NCBI GenBank assembly: GCA_030765055.1
Contig: CM060953.1
Coordinates: 99,167,701-99,231,700 of the forward strand
Source: Mantis religiosa
Taxonomy: Eukaryota; Arthropoda; Insecta; Mantodea; Mantidae
Length of the DNA stretch: 64,000 bases
Direction: 5' to 3'
Part shown: positions 1 through 10,935 of the stretch, piece after piece
Position numbering within the stretch: the first letter of the stretch is position 1
How the letters are laid out: each line of letters begins with the position of its first letter
Made by a program: the position numbers and the translations under genes
The notes under the pieces: generated by a model
The model's database searches: none
Seen by the model: the letters and a program-made list of their open reading frames with translations, nothing else
Told to the model about the DNA's origin: nothing

Positions 1-328
1 ACTTCATACGTAAGATAACCGAATTCCAAGTGTGTTAAGCACTTCGAGATGAGAAAGCATTCTAACAGTAGAAATCTCCCTGGAGTTGACACACAGAAAA
101 CTCTGTTATTTTAGAACTTTTCAGACATGTTTAGGGCAAAATGCTCTTAATTTTATTCAGTTACTTATGCAGTATTTGTCATATTCAAGGCCCTCGAGTA
201 CATACATTTGGTGCAAATTCCTCCAGGCTAAAGTGTATGCCTTAGATGTTTTACACTGACATGAATTTACAGATTACATAAGCTACAGTTGGAGTAAATA
301 ACATAAATACTGATGTTTTTTGTTACAG
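1..328 (+). other. TAF13 upstream intron tail
   Basis: AT-rich sequence ending in a splice acceptor: a T-rich stretch followed by TTACAG at 323-328. It lies upstream of the first TAF13 exon in the window. I see no ATG-bearing exon here that joins the TAF13 frame convincingly, so the initiator exon is probably upstream of position 1. No other feature was seen. Confidence 0.6.
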
Positions 329-499
329 TTTGAGGAAGAGGAAACAGAAGCACCATTGGGGGCAACACTTTCTGGACGAAAACGTCTTTTTTCTAAAGAA
401 CTGCGCTGCATGATGTATGGTTTTGGAGATGACCAAAATCCATATACAGAGAGCGTAGATCTATTGGAAGATTTGGTTATAGAGTTTATAACAGAAATG
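329..499 (+). CDS. TAF13: TAF13, TFIID subunit 13, internal exon
   Basis: This 57-codon exon (phase 0 to 0) encodes the acidic N-terminal region and the first half of the histone fold of TAF13, a nuclear subunit of general transcription factor TFIID that pairs with TAF11. The translation contains an acidic run (FEEEETEA), a basic block (RKRLFSKEL), and the near-invariant segments CMMYGFGDDQNPY and LLEDLVIEFITEM, which match the animal TAF13 family closely. The acceptor is TTACAG at 323-328 and the donor is ATG|GTATAA at 500. The initiator exon is missing from the window. With the last exon, the visible protein is 116 residues, against about 124 in human. The reading frame has no defects. Identification is firm; only the N-terminus is unknown. 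Confidence 0.96.
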
Positions 500-1003
500 G
501 TATAATTCTTTATCATATGTTTATTGATATTTCCAGTTTCATTATTTCCCTGTCATTTGGTAAATGTTTATGAGAAAAGGTAGTATAATCAGCTGGGAAA
601 CAACAGTATAACTGCATTTCATTTAACTTTTCTCTTATTGACAGGAATAAAACAGCATCAAGATAGTGCCTTGGTTCACAACTAGTACTGTAACATATCG
701 TTTCATAAGTTTAATAATTTTTAGAGACTTGTAAGTCCAATAAAGGCAAGAAAGCAAAATTTTCATTATTTAGTCTTCTAAACTCTAGGGAAAATGCTGT
801 TGTGATAGTGTGAGTGGATGCACTAATTTAACTAAATTCTAATATTTACATGTATAATGAATGTTTATTAAGATTGAAGGAAGCGTGATGAGAAATTAAT
901 ACTGTATTTTAGTTATTCTCCAGTGCTACTATTAAGTAATAATTAAGTAATAAGAATTTTATCATAAAAGGTTGTTTAATATTTTGAAGGATTAACAGAG
1001 CTT

Positions 1004-1278
1004 ATCGAATCAACGGCCATGCCGTGGCTCAGTGGTTAGACCGCTTGGCTCTCACCAAAGCAGCCTGGGTTCAATCCCAGGCGACTGCAAAGTGAGATTT
1101 GTGGTGGACAAAACGGCGCTGGGGCGGGTTTTCTCCGGGATCTTTGGTTTCCTCTGCCATCTCATTCCACCGGTGCTCCATCTTCATCTCATGTATCATC
1201 AGTGTCATCGCCTGTGGTGCCATATGTAGTAAAAGCGGGTGGTAAACACTACACTACACCACACTACATTGAGTCAGC
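1004..1278 (+). mobile_element. tRNA-derived SINE, family 1
   Basis: The tRNA-like head (GTGGCTCAGTGGTTAGACCG as A box, GGTTCAATCCC as B box) is followed by a body ending in a CACTACACTACACC tail. The body is closely similar to the copy at 35650-35893. Flanking 11-mers at 1004-1014 and 1268-1278 (atcgaatcaac / attgagtcagc) differ by three transitions and look like a decayed TSD. No protein is encoded. Confidence 0.85.
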
Positions 1279-1339
1279 ATTTTTTTTTAAAGTTTTAAAT
1301 TTATAGATGTACTTCAACTGCTGTGGTTCTCAGCATCCC

Positions 1340-1580
1340 ATTATAAATTTAGGGTGGAACCCGCTTAAGTTTCCTCAGAGGCTGCTTCTTATCGAGACTG
1401 AGCTTTTTTAATGTGTCATAAATCTATGACGTGGGGCCACCGGATTTACTTCCCTTCCAAAAGTAGCAATTTTAAGGGATTTTACATCCAAAAATATTAT
1501 TTTCCTCCGTCAGGTTTGAACCTGCAACCTCAAGAACCAGAAGCTAGTATGTTACTTCTGGATCACGAAAGATGACTACA
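1340..1580 (-). mobile_element. tRNA-derived SINE, another family
   Basis: On the minus strand this reads as a SINE-like unit with a B-box-like GGTTCAAACCTG near 1513-1524. It shares the motif 'gcaggttcaaacctg' with the region around 6100-6120. The ends are not defined and no TSD was found. Confidence 0.5.
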
Positions 1581-1713
1581 ATTTTTGTTGATTTACCATG
1601 AATTTCCAATGAGTAACTGATAGTTTTTAATTAATATAGTTAATCATGTGTAGCACACAGTGTAAAACACAACCACTTTCAGATTTGGTGTTTAATTTTT
1701 CTTGCTTCTGCAG

Positions 1714-1792
1714 AAATGGCTCAGAGATGGTGTAAATGTAAGCCCCCACTGCCATGAAAAAGGTTCTAAAAGTGGAAAAGAAAGTATTGAAG
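1714..1792 (+). CDS. Unidentified exon-like segment A
   Basis: An open 26-codon segment is flanked by a good acceptor (CTTCTGCAG, 1705-1713) and a strong donor (AAG|GTATGT at 1793). It translates from phase 0 as KWLRDGVNVSPHCHEKGSKS followed by GKESIE and ends in phase 1. It lies inside the TAF13 intron on the same strand. Its phases allow splicing from the TAF13 exon before it and into segment B (10700) or C (16597). I do not recognise the protein. It could belong to an overlapping gene, be a minor TAF13 cassette exon, or be chance. The splice signals are seen; the exon status is inferred. Confidence 0.4.
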
Positions 1793-1958
1793 GTATGTAT
1801 GAGTGGATTTAAGAGATGTGATCACTCTTAAAGCCTGTAGGCCTCTCATCCTTCCTTTTTAAGATTATTTTACAAAAAAATTATTGCAGAATGTCCACTA
1901 AATCAAGTAAATCAACTGCCATTCCAACCATAGAAATGAATCTGAGAACTGGTTAGTG

Positions 1959-2112
<154 letters not shown>

Positions 2113-2639
2113 AAACTTAATCTTAGCCTAAATTTCAAAACCTTAGGATCTTCTTGTTTTACTGTGGTTTGCATGGTAGTTGTATCTAATTTCAATCTAC
2201 CTGCTTTTTCCTCAAATGTTAGCGACTCTTCTGTGCAAACTCCATGAACTATGAGAGGTAGAAAATGTCTCTTACTGGCAGAACCAAGATAGCCAGAAAA
2301 AGGAAGTAAAGCACAATGTCAATAACTATCATAGTTAATATTTGCTTTGTGACTAAAAAATGTCTGCTTAGTGATTTGTAACTCTGTTTTATATTTTTAT
2401 AATTGCTGTTTTGCAACATGATGTGAAGTTGGCCATTATCAAAGTCATCTTCTTTATTTACTCTCTGCATATGTAGGACTTACACTTCTGGGATCCATAA
2501 GTGAGCACTTGGGGAGATGCCAGTTGAGCATTGACTCTTTATCAGAATACTTAGGATGAGTGAACAGCCCAGTGTCTATGAGAATGAGGAAATAGATGGC
2601 ATAGATATTTGATATTAATTTATTTGTACAGTATCCCTT

Positions 2640-3640
2640 ACAAATTCAGTACAATAAAATTTAACGTAGAACATACCGTATTATACATCCTGTACAAATA
2701 CATGAAATTGCTGACCTTAAGATTTACTTGCTGACTCAGGTCACCTTTCCTGAGCAGCTTGATGTCATTTCTTCTTGACCTTCGCTTCTTTTGCCCTAAT
2801 CTACTTTTCTCTTATCCTATATAAGAAATCTCCTATACATCTATTTTTCTTTTCTCCCATCCCTATTAACATGCGTACTGCCAATATCTCTTTACTTACA
2901 CTGTCCCATTTCTTATCCCATATTTTTCTCCTGTAATTTGTTAGCTCCTTACATTCTATCAGGTAATGAACAGTGCTTTCTTCATCTCCACAAAATTCAC
3001 ATATTCCTACCTCATTACTTCTCAACCCTTTTAAGTATAATATTCCTACTCTCATCCATGCTATGCCTTGCTCTCCATAGATCTCCCATGCCTATCTTTA
3101 ATATCATTCTTTTCAATTCCGACCACCAACTATTTGTATTTTTAATGCTTTTCTGTTGCTTCATGCACAGATTCAATAATTCTCCTTTCTGCCCTTTAAT
3201 ACACTTATACCAGAATTTCAATATTCTCTTTATTATTATTCCCCTCCTTTTTGTATTATCTAGCTCTAGTAATGCCACCTCTCTTGGTGCCGATTTTGGC
3301 AGCCGTAGTAGTTCTTTGCAAAATGATCCATACATCTGGTCTAATTGTGTTTCTCTCTCTGATGTGGCCCGTACCTACACTGCATACATTGTTCTGGAGA
3401 ATTTCAATATTCTCTCTATTATTATTATTCCCCTCCTTTTTGTATTACCTAGCTCTAGTAATGCCACCTCTCTTGGTGCCGATTTTGGCAGCCCTAGTAG
3501 TTCTTTGCAAAACAATCCATTCATCTAGTCTAATTGTGTTACTCTGATGTGCCCCATCAGAGAACTGCAAACATTGTTCTGGCTTCCATGACCGCTTCAT
3601 ACATTCTTTCTAACCATCTACTTAGCATGATGGCATAGAG
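2640..3640 (-). mobile_element. LINE 3' fragment, related to the LINE at 40862-43047
   Basis: Minus-strand frames encode the C-terminal part of a non-LTR retrotransposon polyprotein. About 3640-3560 reads WLERMYEAVMEARTMFAVL, matching WLERIYTAVVENR in the element at 41867-42469. Residues 3335-3015 continue the post-RT region. Positions 3055-2801 carry a Cys-His cluster (CEFCGDEESTVHYLIEC), the usual terminal zinc-binding motif. The coding is frameshifted and contains a 186-bp tandem duplication (3213-3398 / 3399-3584). The 5' RT domain is absent. Dead element. Confidence 0.75.
3213..3584. repeat. 186-bp tandem duplication
   Basis: Two adjacent copies start at 3213 and 3399, each beginning 'gaatttcaatattctct'. 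They differ by a few substitutions and a 3-bp gain in the ATT run. The duplication lies inside the LINE fragment and arose after its insertion. Confidence 0.85.
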
Positions 3641-3661
3641 GGAGGGCGAAATGAATGAAAG

Positions 3662-3852
3662 AAAAGGTGATAAAGTATAAACTTGGAAGAAGCGTAGGGA
3701 CAGTGAAGCACAATTATTACAAAAGTGAATCGAGAAGATATTGACACATTGCTTCACTCACACTGTTTATTCACAGGACATGTTTCAAGAGCTCTTGCTC
3801 CTATCATCAGCTGATACTCGATTCAATTCACTTTTGTACCAAAAGGTGATAA
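3662..3852 (-). mobile_element. Solo PLE terminal unit with hammerhead-like core and TSD
   Basis: A 167-bp unit (3674-3840) is bounded by a 12-bp direct repeat 'aaaaggtgataa' at 3662-3673 and 3841-3852. On the minus strand it carries CTGATGA (3810-3804), a 6-bp stem II (AGGAGC / GCTCTT), GAAAC (3786-3782) and a GTC cleavage-type triplet (3779-3777). Inverted arms near both ends ('tacaaaagtgaa' / 'ttcacttttgta') could form stem I. It is closely similar to the end of the PLE at 4070-5594 but has no coding part, so it is an independent insertion of just the terminal module. Confidence 0.85.
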
Positions 3853-3995
3853 GCATTTGGTAGAATGATGGGAAACTAGAGAAAACCTGCCCTTGCGTGT
3901 TGTCCACCATAAATCGCACATGGAGGTCACCTGGAATCGAACTTGAGCCACCTTGGTAGGGGTCAAGTGGTCCAACCTTAGACCATGGTATGACC
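3853..3995 (-). mobile_element. SINE family 1 fragment
   Basis: On the minus strand the B-box-like GTTCGATTCCAGG and the following 'tggtggacaacacgc' body match the SINE at 35650-35893. The copy is truncated and diverged, with a weak A-box region near 3960-3985. Confidence 0.65.
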
Positions 3996-4058
3996 TCATT
4001 TCTAACTTTACCTTTTAAAATGGCAAGCCAAGTGTGGAGTTGTACCCATTAAGAAAAT

Positions 4059-5605
4059 GATCTTTGCTGGTTCATATCTTCAGATCCTTCACAAAATTTG
4101 AAAATTTAAGTATCAAAAACTCGTTTGAATTGTTAAATCTCCTGAAGGACACAAAGTTTGAATTGTTAAATCTCCTGAAGGACACAAAGATCAACTCTAC
4201 AGATGCTTTAGTTTCCTCTGACGTCATTTCTTTATATCCAAGTATACCTACCAATGAGCTTATTCCACTTCTCAAAAAATGGCTGGAATCAATACAAATA
4301 ACATCTGAAGAAATAGAAGAACTTTCACAACTTACAGAAATTTGTATCAATCAAAATTTTTTCAGCTTTAATGGACAGATCTATAAACAAAAAACAGGCC
4401 TAGCTATGGGCAACCCATTGTCTCCCTTCTTGGCAGATTTATTTATGAGTGCTTTTGAAACACATACCACAAAAACTTTTCCAAATTATTTCAAAGTGTG
4501 GTATCGCTATGTTGACATTTTTGCAATAGTACCTAAAAAACTCATACAAGATGGTCTTAAACTTTTGAATATACAAAATCCAGCTATAAAATTTACATTG
4601 GAAACAGAAGAGCATGGTGTGCTCTCCTTTTTGGACATCAAGATCAAAAAAATGAACAAACTCACCTTTGGTATTTACAGGAAACCGACACACACACAGA
4701 TAATTACATCAAGAACAACAGTTTCAACCCAAAACAACACCAACATGCCATTTTCAACAGTTTAATCTTTCGGATGATTAACTTTCCACTAAACAGAGAA
4801 GATTATCAAGAAGAATACCTACACATAAAAAAAGTAGCTATATCCAACGGTTTCAACCCAAATTTAGTAGACAAAACAGTTAACAGACTCAACAAAGCTA
4901 AGAAAATAAAAGAAACCACCACCCTAGAACCTACAGAAGAAAAAGAGAAAAAACTTTTTAAAAAATTCACCTTCCACCCATCAGCCTATAACAAATTCCA
5001 AAAAATCTTCTCAAAACACAACATAACTCTTGCACCTCAAAATAGGTTTAATATCAGAAATTTGTTAAAAGGCCCTCCCAAAAATTCAATCACTACCAAA
5101 GAAAAACCAGGAATCTAATGAGATCAAATGTGAAACTTGCCCTAAAATTTATATAGGAAAAACAAAAAGAAATATTAACATCAGAACTAAAGAACATCTA
5201 AGAAACATTAAAAATGGTGAAACAGATAAATCAGCAGTGGCTTTTCATTTTTTGAATACTAGACATGACATCAACTTGGAAACATCTCTAATAAAATATG
5301 TTAATCACCCCATAGACCTTTCCATATGGGAAAAAATCTTCAACAAAAATCGTCATAGAGTCATGAATTTTGAAACTCCACCACCGGACATCTTTGACAA
5401 GTTCATCACGCCATCTATTGACAAAACGGAGAAAGAGGAAACCACTACAACTTGCACTAGTTGAGTATCAGCTGATGATAGGAGCAAGAGCTCTTGAAAC
5501 ATGTCCTGTGAATAAGCAATGTGTCTATCTTCTCGATTCACTTTTGTACTAATTTGTGCTTCACTGTCCCTACGCTTCTTTCAAGTTTATACTTTGATCT
5601 TTGCT
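4059..5605 (+). mobile_element. Penelope-like element A, truncated, TSD-bounded
   Basis: A 5'-truncated PLE (4070-5594) is flanked by an 11-bp TSD 'tgatctttgct' (4059-4069, 5595-5605). The first frame (to 4765) carries PLE reverse transcriptase motifs: SSDVISLYPSIP (motif A), GLAMGNPLSPFLADLFMSAF, YRYVDIFAIVP (motif C), and SFLDIKI followed by FGIYRKPTHTQ. Broken frames to 5462 carry the linker and GIY-YIG endonuclease remnant. Motif C lacks a residue: YVD-IFAIV where relatives have YVDNIFAIV. An 11-residue unit (FELLNLLKDTK) is tandemly duplicated in frame at 4124-4189. Frameshifts near 4765 and 5118 make it inactive. The 3' end carries a hammerhead-like core. Confidence 0.93.
5472..5505 (+). 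ncRNA. Hammerhead-ribozyme-like core of PLE A
   Basis: CTGATGA (5472-5478) is followed by one extra T, a 6-bp stem II (AGGAGC / GCTCTT with loop aaga), GAAAC (5496-5500), AT, then GTC (5503-5505). This order fits a type I hammerhead with a 2-bp stem III. The catalytic-core bases are all present. Activity is not shown. Confidence 0.65.
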
Positions 5606-6059
5606 TTGTTATTACAGGCAAACCAGTAACACTAATATCTCCCTTTTAATACAGAGTGATGGATCTGTTTTAGTATTTTCTACATCAAAATGACATAATT
5701 TGTGGCTCATACCTTTAAAAATATACCAGTTTTATTCTGTGCTTCTAAAAATGATTCATTTCAGATCCGATCTCTTCAGTTCAACCAGCAGTTTATCAAA
5801 TTACATATTTCTTAAAGTGCTTATCATTTGCATACTTTTTTGGCACTTATAAGAAATATGGTTTGATTTAATTCTTTATTTTCTATTTCTTCCTTCTCTT
5901 CATTGATACACACTTTTAACATCTCAATTATATTCGTGGCTTTTTACCTTTGAAACAGTTGCAAATTAGCAATGAGGTTCACTTGCTTACAGTTGTTAAT
6001 CTTTGGATTGGTATTATTGTTATAGACATTAAATTCATACTCTCTTTCAGACATCCAGA
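5606..6059. other. Intron sequence without recognised features
   Basis: AT-rich sequence immediately downstream of the PLE A target site. I see no open frame, repeat unit or RNA-like fold here. Confidence 0.5.
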
Positions 6060-6450
6060 CTCTAGGGAGGATGGGGAATAATCCTACCTGAAGCCCAAGG
6101 TTGCAGGTTTAAACCTGCCGCAGCCTAATGGTTTTTTTTTTTGGGTGTAAAATTCCTTAACATGGCTTAACAAGTTACTCCAATTGTTCCATGTCAATTT
6201 ACAGCACATAAAAGAACCTCAAGCTTGATAAAGAGGCCTCTGATCAAAATTAAGCAATCTCTCTTAGGTGCAATATTGAGTGGGATGCTAATAAGTAGTT
6301 ATAGTAGTTAAAAGAGCATCCCTTATTAAGAATAGAATTTCGTTTGCTAGCTAAAGAGCAATTACCATCTCCCACCCAGAAATTGAACTGAGATCACTAG
6401 ATTTGCAGACCAACATGCTAAGCATTAGACCACAGAAGCAGCTGGAGTAC
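6060..6450 (-). mobile_element. tRNA-derived SINE-like unit
   Basis: Read on the minus strand, a tRNA-like head around 6450-6375 (GGTCTAATGCTTAGCATG, then AGTTCAATTTCTGGG) leads into a non-coding body. The body ends in a poly-T/A tract near 6130-6141 next to a 'gcaggtttaaacctgc' motif. Part of it resembles 1500-1530. Boundaries are approximate and no TSD was found. Confidence 0.5.
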
Positions 6451-6507
6451 TTAATCTATTTGTACACAAAAAATATTAACTCTTTTATTAGAGCTCAGCT
6501 GTTTAGG

Positions 6508-6509
<2 letters not shown>

Positions 6510-6558
<49 letters not shown>

Positions 6559-6590
6559 TAACAATAATAATTATTAATAATAATAATAAT
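6510..6590. repeat. (AAT)n microsatellite
   Basis: Imperfect AAT trinucleotide run with AAC interruptions. Confidence 0.95.
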
Positions 6591-7594
6591 CAAAACTGGC
6601 AGCCAATAGAAGGCAACAAAAATGTAAAACAAGGCAAATGAACGTAAAAATGTATTATAAATTTAAAAAACTGAATGATATTTTTAAAGCCGGGATTTGA
6701 TTTAAAATCACATAAATTACACATTATTTTACATTATCACAAAGTCTTGCTGTAAATGTTCTTATGTTAGACTGTTATTTATTATCCAGAATGGTTTACA
6801 TTACAGAAACATTAATCAGCATGAACTGATGTGATAGTTGCATATTTAAAGTAAGTTAAAGTAGAAGGATTTCCATCTCTTGCAGTTGAGGTATAACTTT
6901 TCATTACTTCACAAATGAGTATGGTTCTGCTTTTCTTTTTTCTTTCATTTCTTTCCTCTTCTCCGTTCTCCTCTCCTTTTGTTTTTCATTTTATTTCTTT
7001 TATTCAAATTTTGTGATAGTTTCGGACAGTTTAGCATAATGAACTGCTGCAAGAACAAACCTGCAGACATTCACACTGCATGGTAGCTATTTCACTGTGT
7101 AAATGGAGGCAGTGTCATCTTCATTGAGTGCAAAACTAGAGTAACTACAAAATAAGAATGAAACTGGGTTCAGCCAATACGGTGATCCTACTGGCAATGC
7201 CAGTTCCACAGCACGTGAGTGACAGAGGTGGAAGGTATGTTTCTTTGTTTCACCGAATCCACCTAGCAAGTGATCTGAGATGTACATGCAGATGCTGATA
7301 GAGAAGTTAGCGTAATATTTCAGCATGTGTGTGAAAATATATAGAATGATTATAGCGTGGTAGCATAAACTGACCTTAAAACCTGAACCAGAGAACAGTT
7401 CGCTTACACAGCTATTGTTCATATGCCCACAAAACAAAATGCCTCGATGTGTTCGACCAAGAAATGGCATTTGCCACAAGGAAACAAAATGGTGATACTT
7501 CAATAATTTGTGAATGTAGTGTCTACTTTAATGATGCCATAATTATGTACTGCTTGTAATGGACTTAAAACCAATTTGTGTTTCATTAAAATAC
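6591..7594. other. Intron sequence without recognised features
   Basis: AT-rich intronic DNA. The longest open frame (minus, 7503-7087, 138 codons) has no recognisable domain, signal or composition of a protein, and no flanking splice signals that I trust. I regard it as non-coding. Confidence 0.4.
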
Positions 7595-8510
7595 TTAATA
7601 AATGCGGAAGATACAAATGTATATTAATGAAGCACTTCTACACCATGTATCACCTGTGCTTCTACTGTTGTGCATTTTGACCAGAAAGTTTAGTCTTGCA
7701 GCAACAATATCGCTTCTTTCAAGCAGAAATTTGCGACCATCATTGGTTCTCCTATATTTGATCAGAATATTATACATAGAGTCCTTATATTCTATTTTCT
7801 CCCTTATTAAATTGGTCAGCCTTTGGCCAGTTGCACATTCATAGTCGTATAAATAATTAATTTTTCTACATAGAACACACTTCTAAAAATTGTCTAGTAG
7901 CACTTTTTTTAGCTGCTCGATATTTTCCAGTATACCTAAATATGAGAACTTCTTATTTGATGTACTGTTTGCCTTCTTTAACAATGATCATCACAGAATG
8001 AGCACTCACGTAACAAGCTTTGCCATTAATTCTCGACTCTGAGCGAAAGTATTTTTAAAAATGTTTTAATTGACACCTGTTTGATAAAGGAATACACATG
8101 AAAAATAATATTTCTAGCCTGCTTATGCAAAGTCTTAATAGTTGCCTCGCAGTCACTATTGGGCACACTAGTACTAGGCTTGATAAGCGATGTATTTACT
8201 AACATTGAAAAGCACATCTGCACTCCTAAAAAAGTCACCACTTTGCTGAATGCAAGTTGCATCAGCACATATCTGCTTTTTTTTTCATAGACCATTACTG
8301 ATTCTTTTTTTTGTAGTCAGGCATGTTATCTTTCTCTTTCTCTGAAACCAGCTGTGCTACAAACATGGGGTTCGGACAGTCACCCTCAGAAAAAATATCT
8401 TGATGACATGAGAACAACAAAATAATTCTGTAATTAATATCTTTTGAGCGCGCAAAGAAATCAGCCACAGGGTTCACCGGTCCATGTGTTGAACCATACA
8501 ATGTTGCACT
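7595..8510 (-). mobile_element. Decayed DDE-type transposase remnant
   Basis: The minus frame at 7777-7595 reads KYRRTNDGRKFLLERSDIVA followed by ARLNFLVKMHN. This resembles the segment just before the first catalytic Asp in an insect DDE (DDE_3-like) transposase family. Upstream minus frames (8295-8026 and 8501-8295) include DCEATIKTLHKQARNIIFHV, compatible with the preceding helical region, but the frames are separated by stops. No termini were found. Family placement rests on motif memory only. Confidence 0.4.
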
Positions 8511-8905
8511 CTCCTCACTGGCTAGTCAAAGATACATCAGCCACACCTAGTCCCACCTTATGTTCATTCCTATTTTGCAGTAGCTATACAGGCAAAGTAA
8601 GTTTAGAAGCTTTATTTGAATTTCAGATAGATCTTTAGAAATACCATCTTTGTTAAAAAATCAACTTACCAACATCAGGAAACAGTGATTCTCTTTTACT
8701 CTTCAGCAACACTATTCCTGTAACATTATAAACACATTAGATGAATCATTAGTAAACAAAACTTTAAAGGTATCACCAACTTTTTTATCAGCCTGGAAGG
8801 TTTATTTTAAGCACAGCTTACTGATCTGAGGTTATGAGTTCAAATCTGGACCAGATAAGTGGTTTAAAGTGTGCTTCAAAGCGACTGTCTCAATTCAGTA
8901 AATTT
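8511..8905. other. Intron sequence with a weak tRNA-like B box
   Basis: Mostly featureless AT-rich DNA. Around 8833-8852 GGTTATGAGTTCAAATCTGG resembles a SINE B box, but no A box or terminus could be fixed. Confidence 0.35.
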
Positions 8906-9120
8906 ACTGCCATATAAAACGTTCCTGCAGGATGAAATTTTGGCACACTGGTGGCAGTGATTATGAATCGTGGCAATTGAGTGTCATGAGCAACAAAGGG
9001 TTCATTAGAGTATACTGCCATATAAAACGTTCCTGCAGGATGAAATTTTGGCACACTGGTGGCAGTGATTATGAATCGTGGCAATTGAGTGTCATGAGCA
9101 ACAAAGGGCTCATTAGAGTA
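8906..9120. repeat. 108-bp tandem duplication
   Basis: Two adjacent copies (8906-9013, 9014-9120) differ visibly only at gggtt / gggct near their ends. This implies a recent local duplication or a mis-assembly. The unit has no recognised coding or transposon content. Confidence 0.95.
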
Positions 9121-9499
9121 GGAATTCATTGTGTTTTACAAAGTGGGACAAAAGAAGATTAAAAAGTTTGTAAATATCCCAAAAACTATACTGTTTAACT
9201 TTTTCCAATTCCTCCAACAATAATTATATTCTTTCTCTTGTAGCATACAGGCTGGTATCTTTTCTCGGTGTTGATTTGCTTGGAACTAATTCTGGTGTTT
9301 AATTTTGTAGGAACATTCTAAAGAATTGGCTTTTGATTCAAATTAAGATAACTGATTCTGATAGATGTGATAATGTCTTTTGAAGGTAGTTTTATGTTTC
9401 TCTTACCACCTTTGAAGCAAGAGCAGATCTGTGCTTTGTTAACATGTTGTGATCGCTATAAAATACTTTATTTCATGATTAATATCCTTTCATAAACCA
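9121..9499. other. Intron sequence without recognised features
   Basis: AT-rich sequence between the 108-bp duplication and the LINE fragment. Nothing supported. Confidence 0.45.
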
Positions 9500-10238
9500 A
9501 GATACTGATGTAGGAGTATAGTGCAAACATTTTGCACAGTATCTAACACTAGACGAAACTTCAAACCATTATGATGGAGAACTAACAGCCATAAAAGCAG
9601 CACTGCAGAATGTCCTGTACAGACCGTACATAAAGCAAAACATAGTTATCTTAACAGATTCAAAATCAGCCATAGATGGGATTGTAAATTATAAAAATAA
9701 AACAACAAGAAACATCAAAGAAATAAGAAGTTTAATTAAAGCTGTCGAATCAAGAAACTATGTCACCCTGCAATGGATTCCAGCCCATGTTGGACTTTTA
9801 GGTAATGAACATGCTGACCAACTAGCAAAAAAAGGTGCAATTCAAAATATAAAACCCGTAAGACAAACTGAAATTAATAAACAATTAAACAACATTAAGC
9901 TACATTTTAAAAGACAGCAGAGAATTGATGAAGAAGATAAACTAAAAGAAAAGGATTATAAGAACATTGGAGACAAAACTGACATACAAAAACTACCAAG
10001 AAAAACTGCAGTGGCCCTATTTAGAATGGAAACTGGCCATGATTGCCTTGCAGAACACCTTTATAAAATACACTGCATACCTACACCAAAATGTACTATC
10101 TGTAAAGAGGATGTCATCATGAACCAACACCATTTGGACAAATGTAATGGTCTCAAAAGTGGGAACCTACAGGCTTTATATTGGGAAGCTAGGGGGAAAA
10201 TGATGCAAATCAACTAATCCCCAGTGCCATTAATCAAC
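9500..10238 (+). mobile_element. 5'-truncated LINE with RNase H (I/R1/LOA-like), copy 1
   Basis: The plus frame encodes the RNase H domain and C-terminus of a non-LTR retrotransposon: YDGELTAIKAAL, ILTDSKSAIDGIVNYK, LQWIPAHVGLLGNEHADQLA, then ALFRMETGHDCLAEHLYKIH and a Cys/His cluster (CTICKEDVIMNQHHLDKC). The frame is open from about 9560 to 10217. A second copy at 58030-59400 extends further upstream. The reverse transcriptase domain is missing, so the copy is dead. The clade within RNase H-bearing LINEs is uncertain. Confidence 0.85.
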
Positions 10239-10239
10239 A

Positions 10240-10310
10240 TGTTCTGGGAAATTTAAAAGTGTTGTTTAGTGTCATTAATTGACTCCCTTTAAATTTAATT
10301 AATGTTATGT
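10240..10310 (-). mobile_element. PLE C-type terminal tail fragment
   Basis: 'gggaaatttaaaagtgttg' and the following segment match the sequence just beyond the 3' end of PLE C (minus strand, 17875-17800) and the array unit at 26881-27372. It lies next to the LINE copy 1 end. Confidence 0.7.
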
Positions 10311-10699
10311 TTGCTTTAATATGACGGTAAAGGCCCATGAAAATATGTTCTCGGTAACACTTGGATTTGTAACTCCTTTTAAAGAGAAATGGTGAATATT
10401 TTTAAAGTAGTAATAATTAACTATACAAATTATGATCACATTGTAATTTATAGGAATGTGCCAAGTTCCAAGATAGAACAATTCTCATTGTATAGGGTCC
10501 CTTAAATGTAATAGAACAGTTAAATGAATTTACTTGATTTAAAAAAAAAAAAAAACCTTATTTACCTAACTTTCTCTTACCTCTGTTGCTTAACTTTAAC
10601 TTTTAAAGCTATTCCAGTTAAAACTTTATTTTTCTGTCTGCTTCATATTAATCAAGGTAAACTCTTATAGAAATAGGTTAATTACACTTATCATTGCAG
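10311..10699. other. Intron sequence without recognised features
   Basis: AT-rich, with a poly-A tract at about 10541-10555. It ends in the acceptor of exon-like segment B. Confidence 0.45.
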
Positions 10700-10791
10700 A
10701 TGCACGGGAGTTTGAGAAAACTGAAGTGATAGATTTTTCAAAGCGCCTATATTCTGTCCTTGAAGTTCCTTACTGTTTCCATGATATCTGA
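10700..10791 (+). CDS. Unidentified terminal-exon-like segment B
   Basis: The acceptor is TCATTGCAG (10691-10699). Read in phase 1, so that the trailing G of segment A completes the first codon, it gives DAREFEKTEVIDFSKRLYSV followed by LEVPYCFHDI and a TGA at 10789-10791. A candidate AATAAA signal occurs at 13130-13135, but a 2.3-kb PLE dimer has been inserted between. I do not recognise the peptide. The phase agreement with segment A is the main support. Confidence 0.35.
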
Positions 10792-10935
10792 GAAACCCTA
10801 TATGTGGATGAATTGAAGCCAATAGAACAATGGATATGTGTTTGGAGGAATTTAGTAACAGTGACGTCAAAATTAATCTCAGAAACTATTTGTAGTTGGT
10901 TTATTAATACTCATCACTTGTTTATATTTATGAGA

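Noticed and set aside
3015..3528. Plus-strand frames of 98-196 codons with hydrophobic repeats
   Set aside because: They are antisense shadows of the LINE C-terminal region, and their internal repeat is the 186-bp DNA duplication.
7087..7503. 138-codon minus frame as a membrane protein gene
   Set aside because: No domain, no splice or polyadenylation context, and composition typical of AT-rich intron translation.
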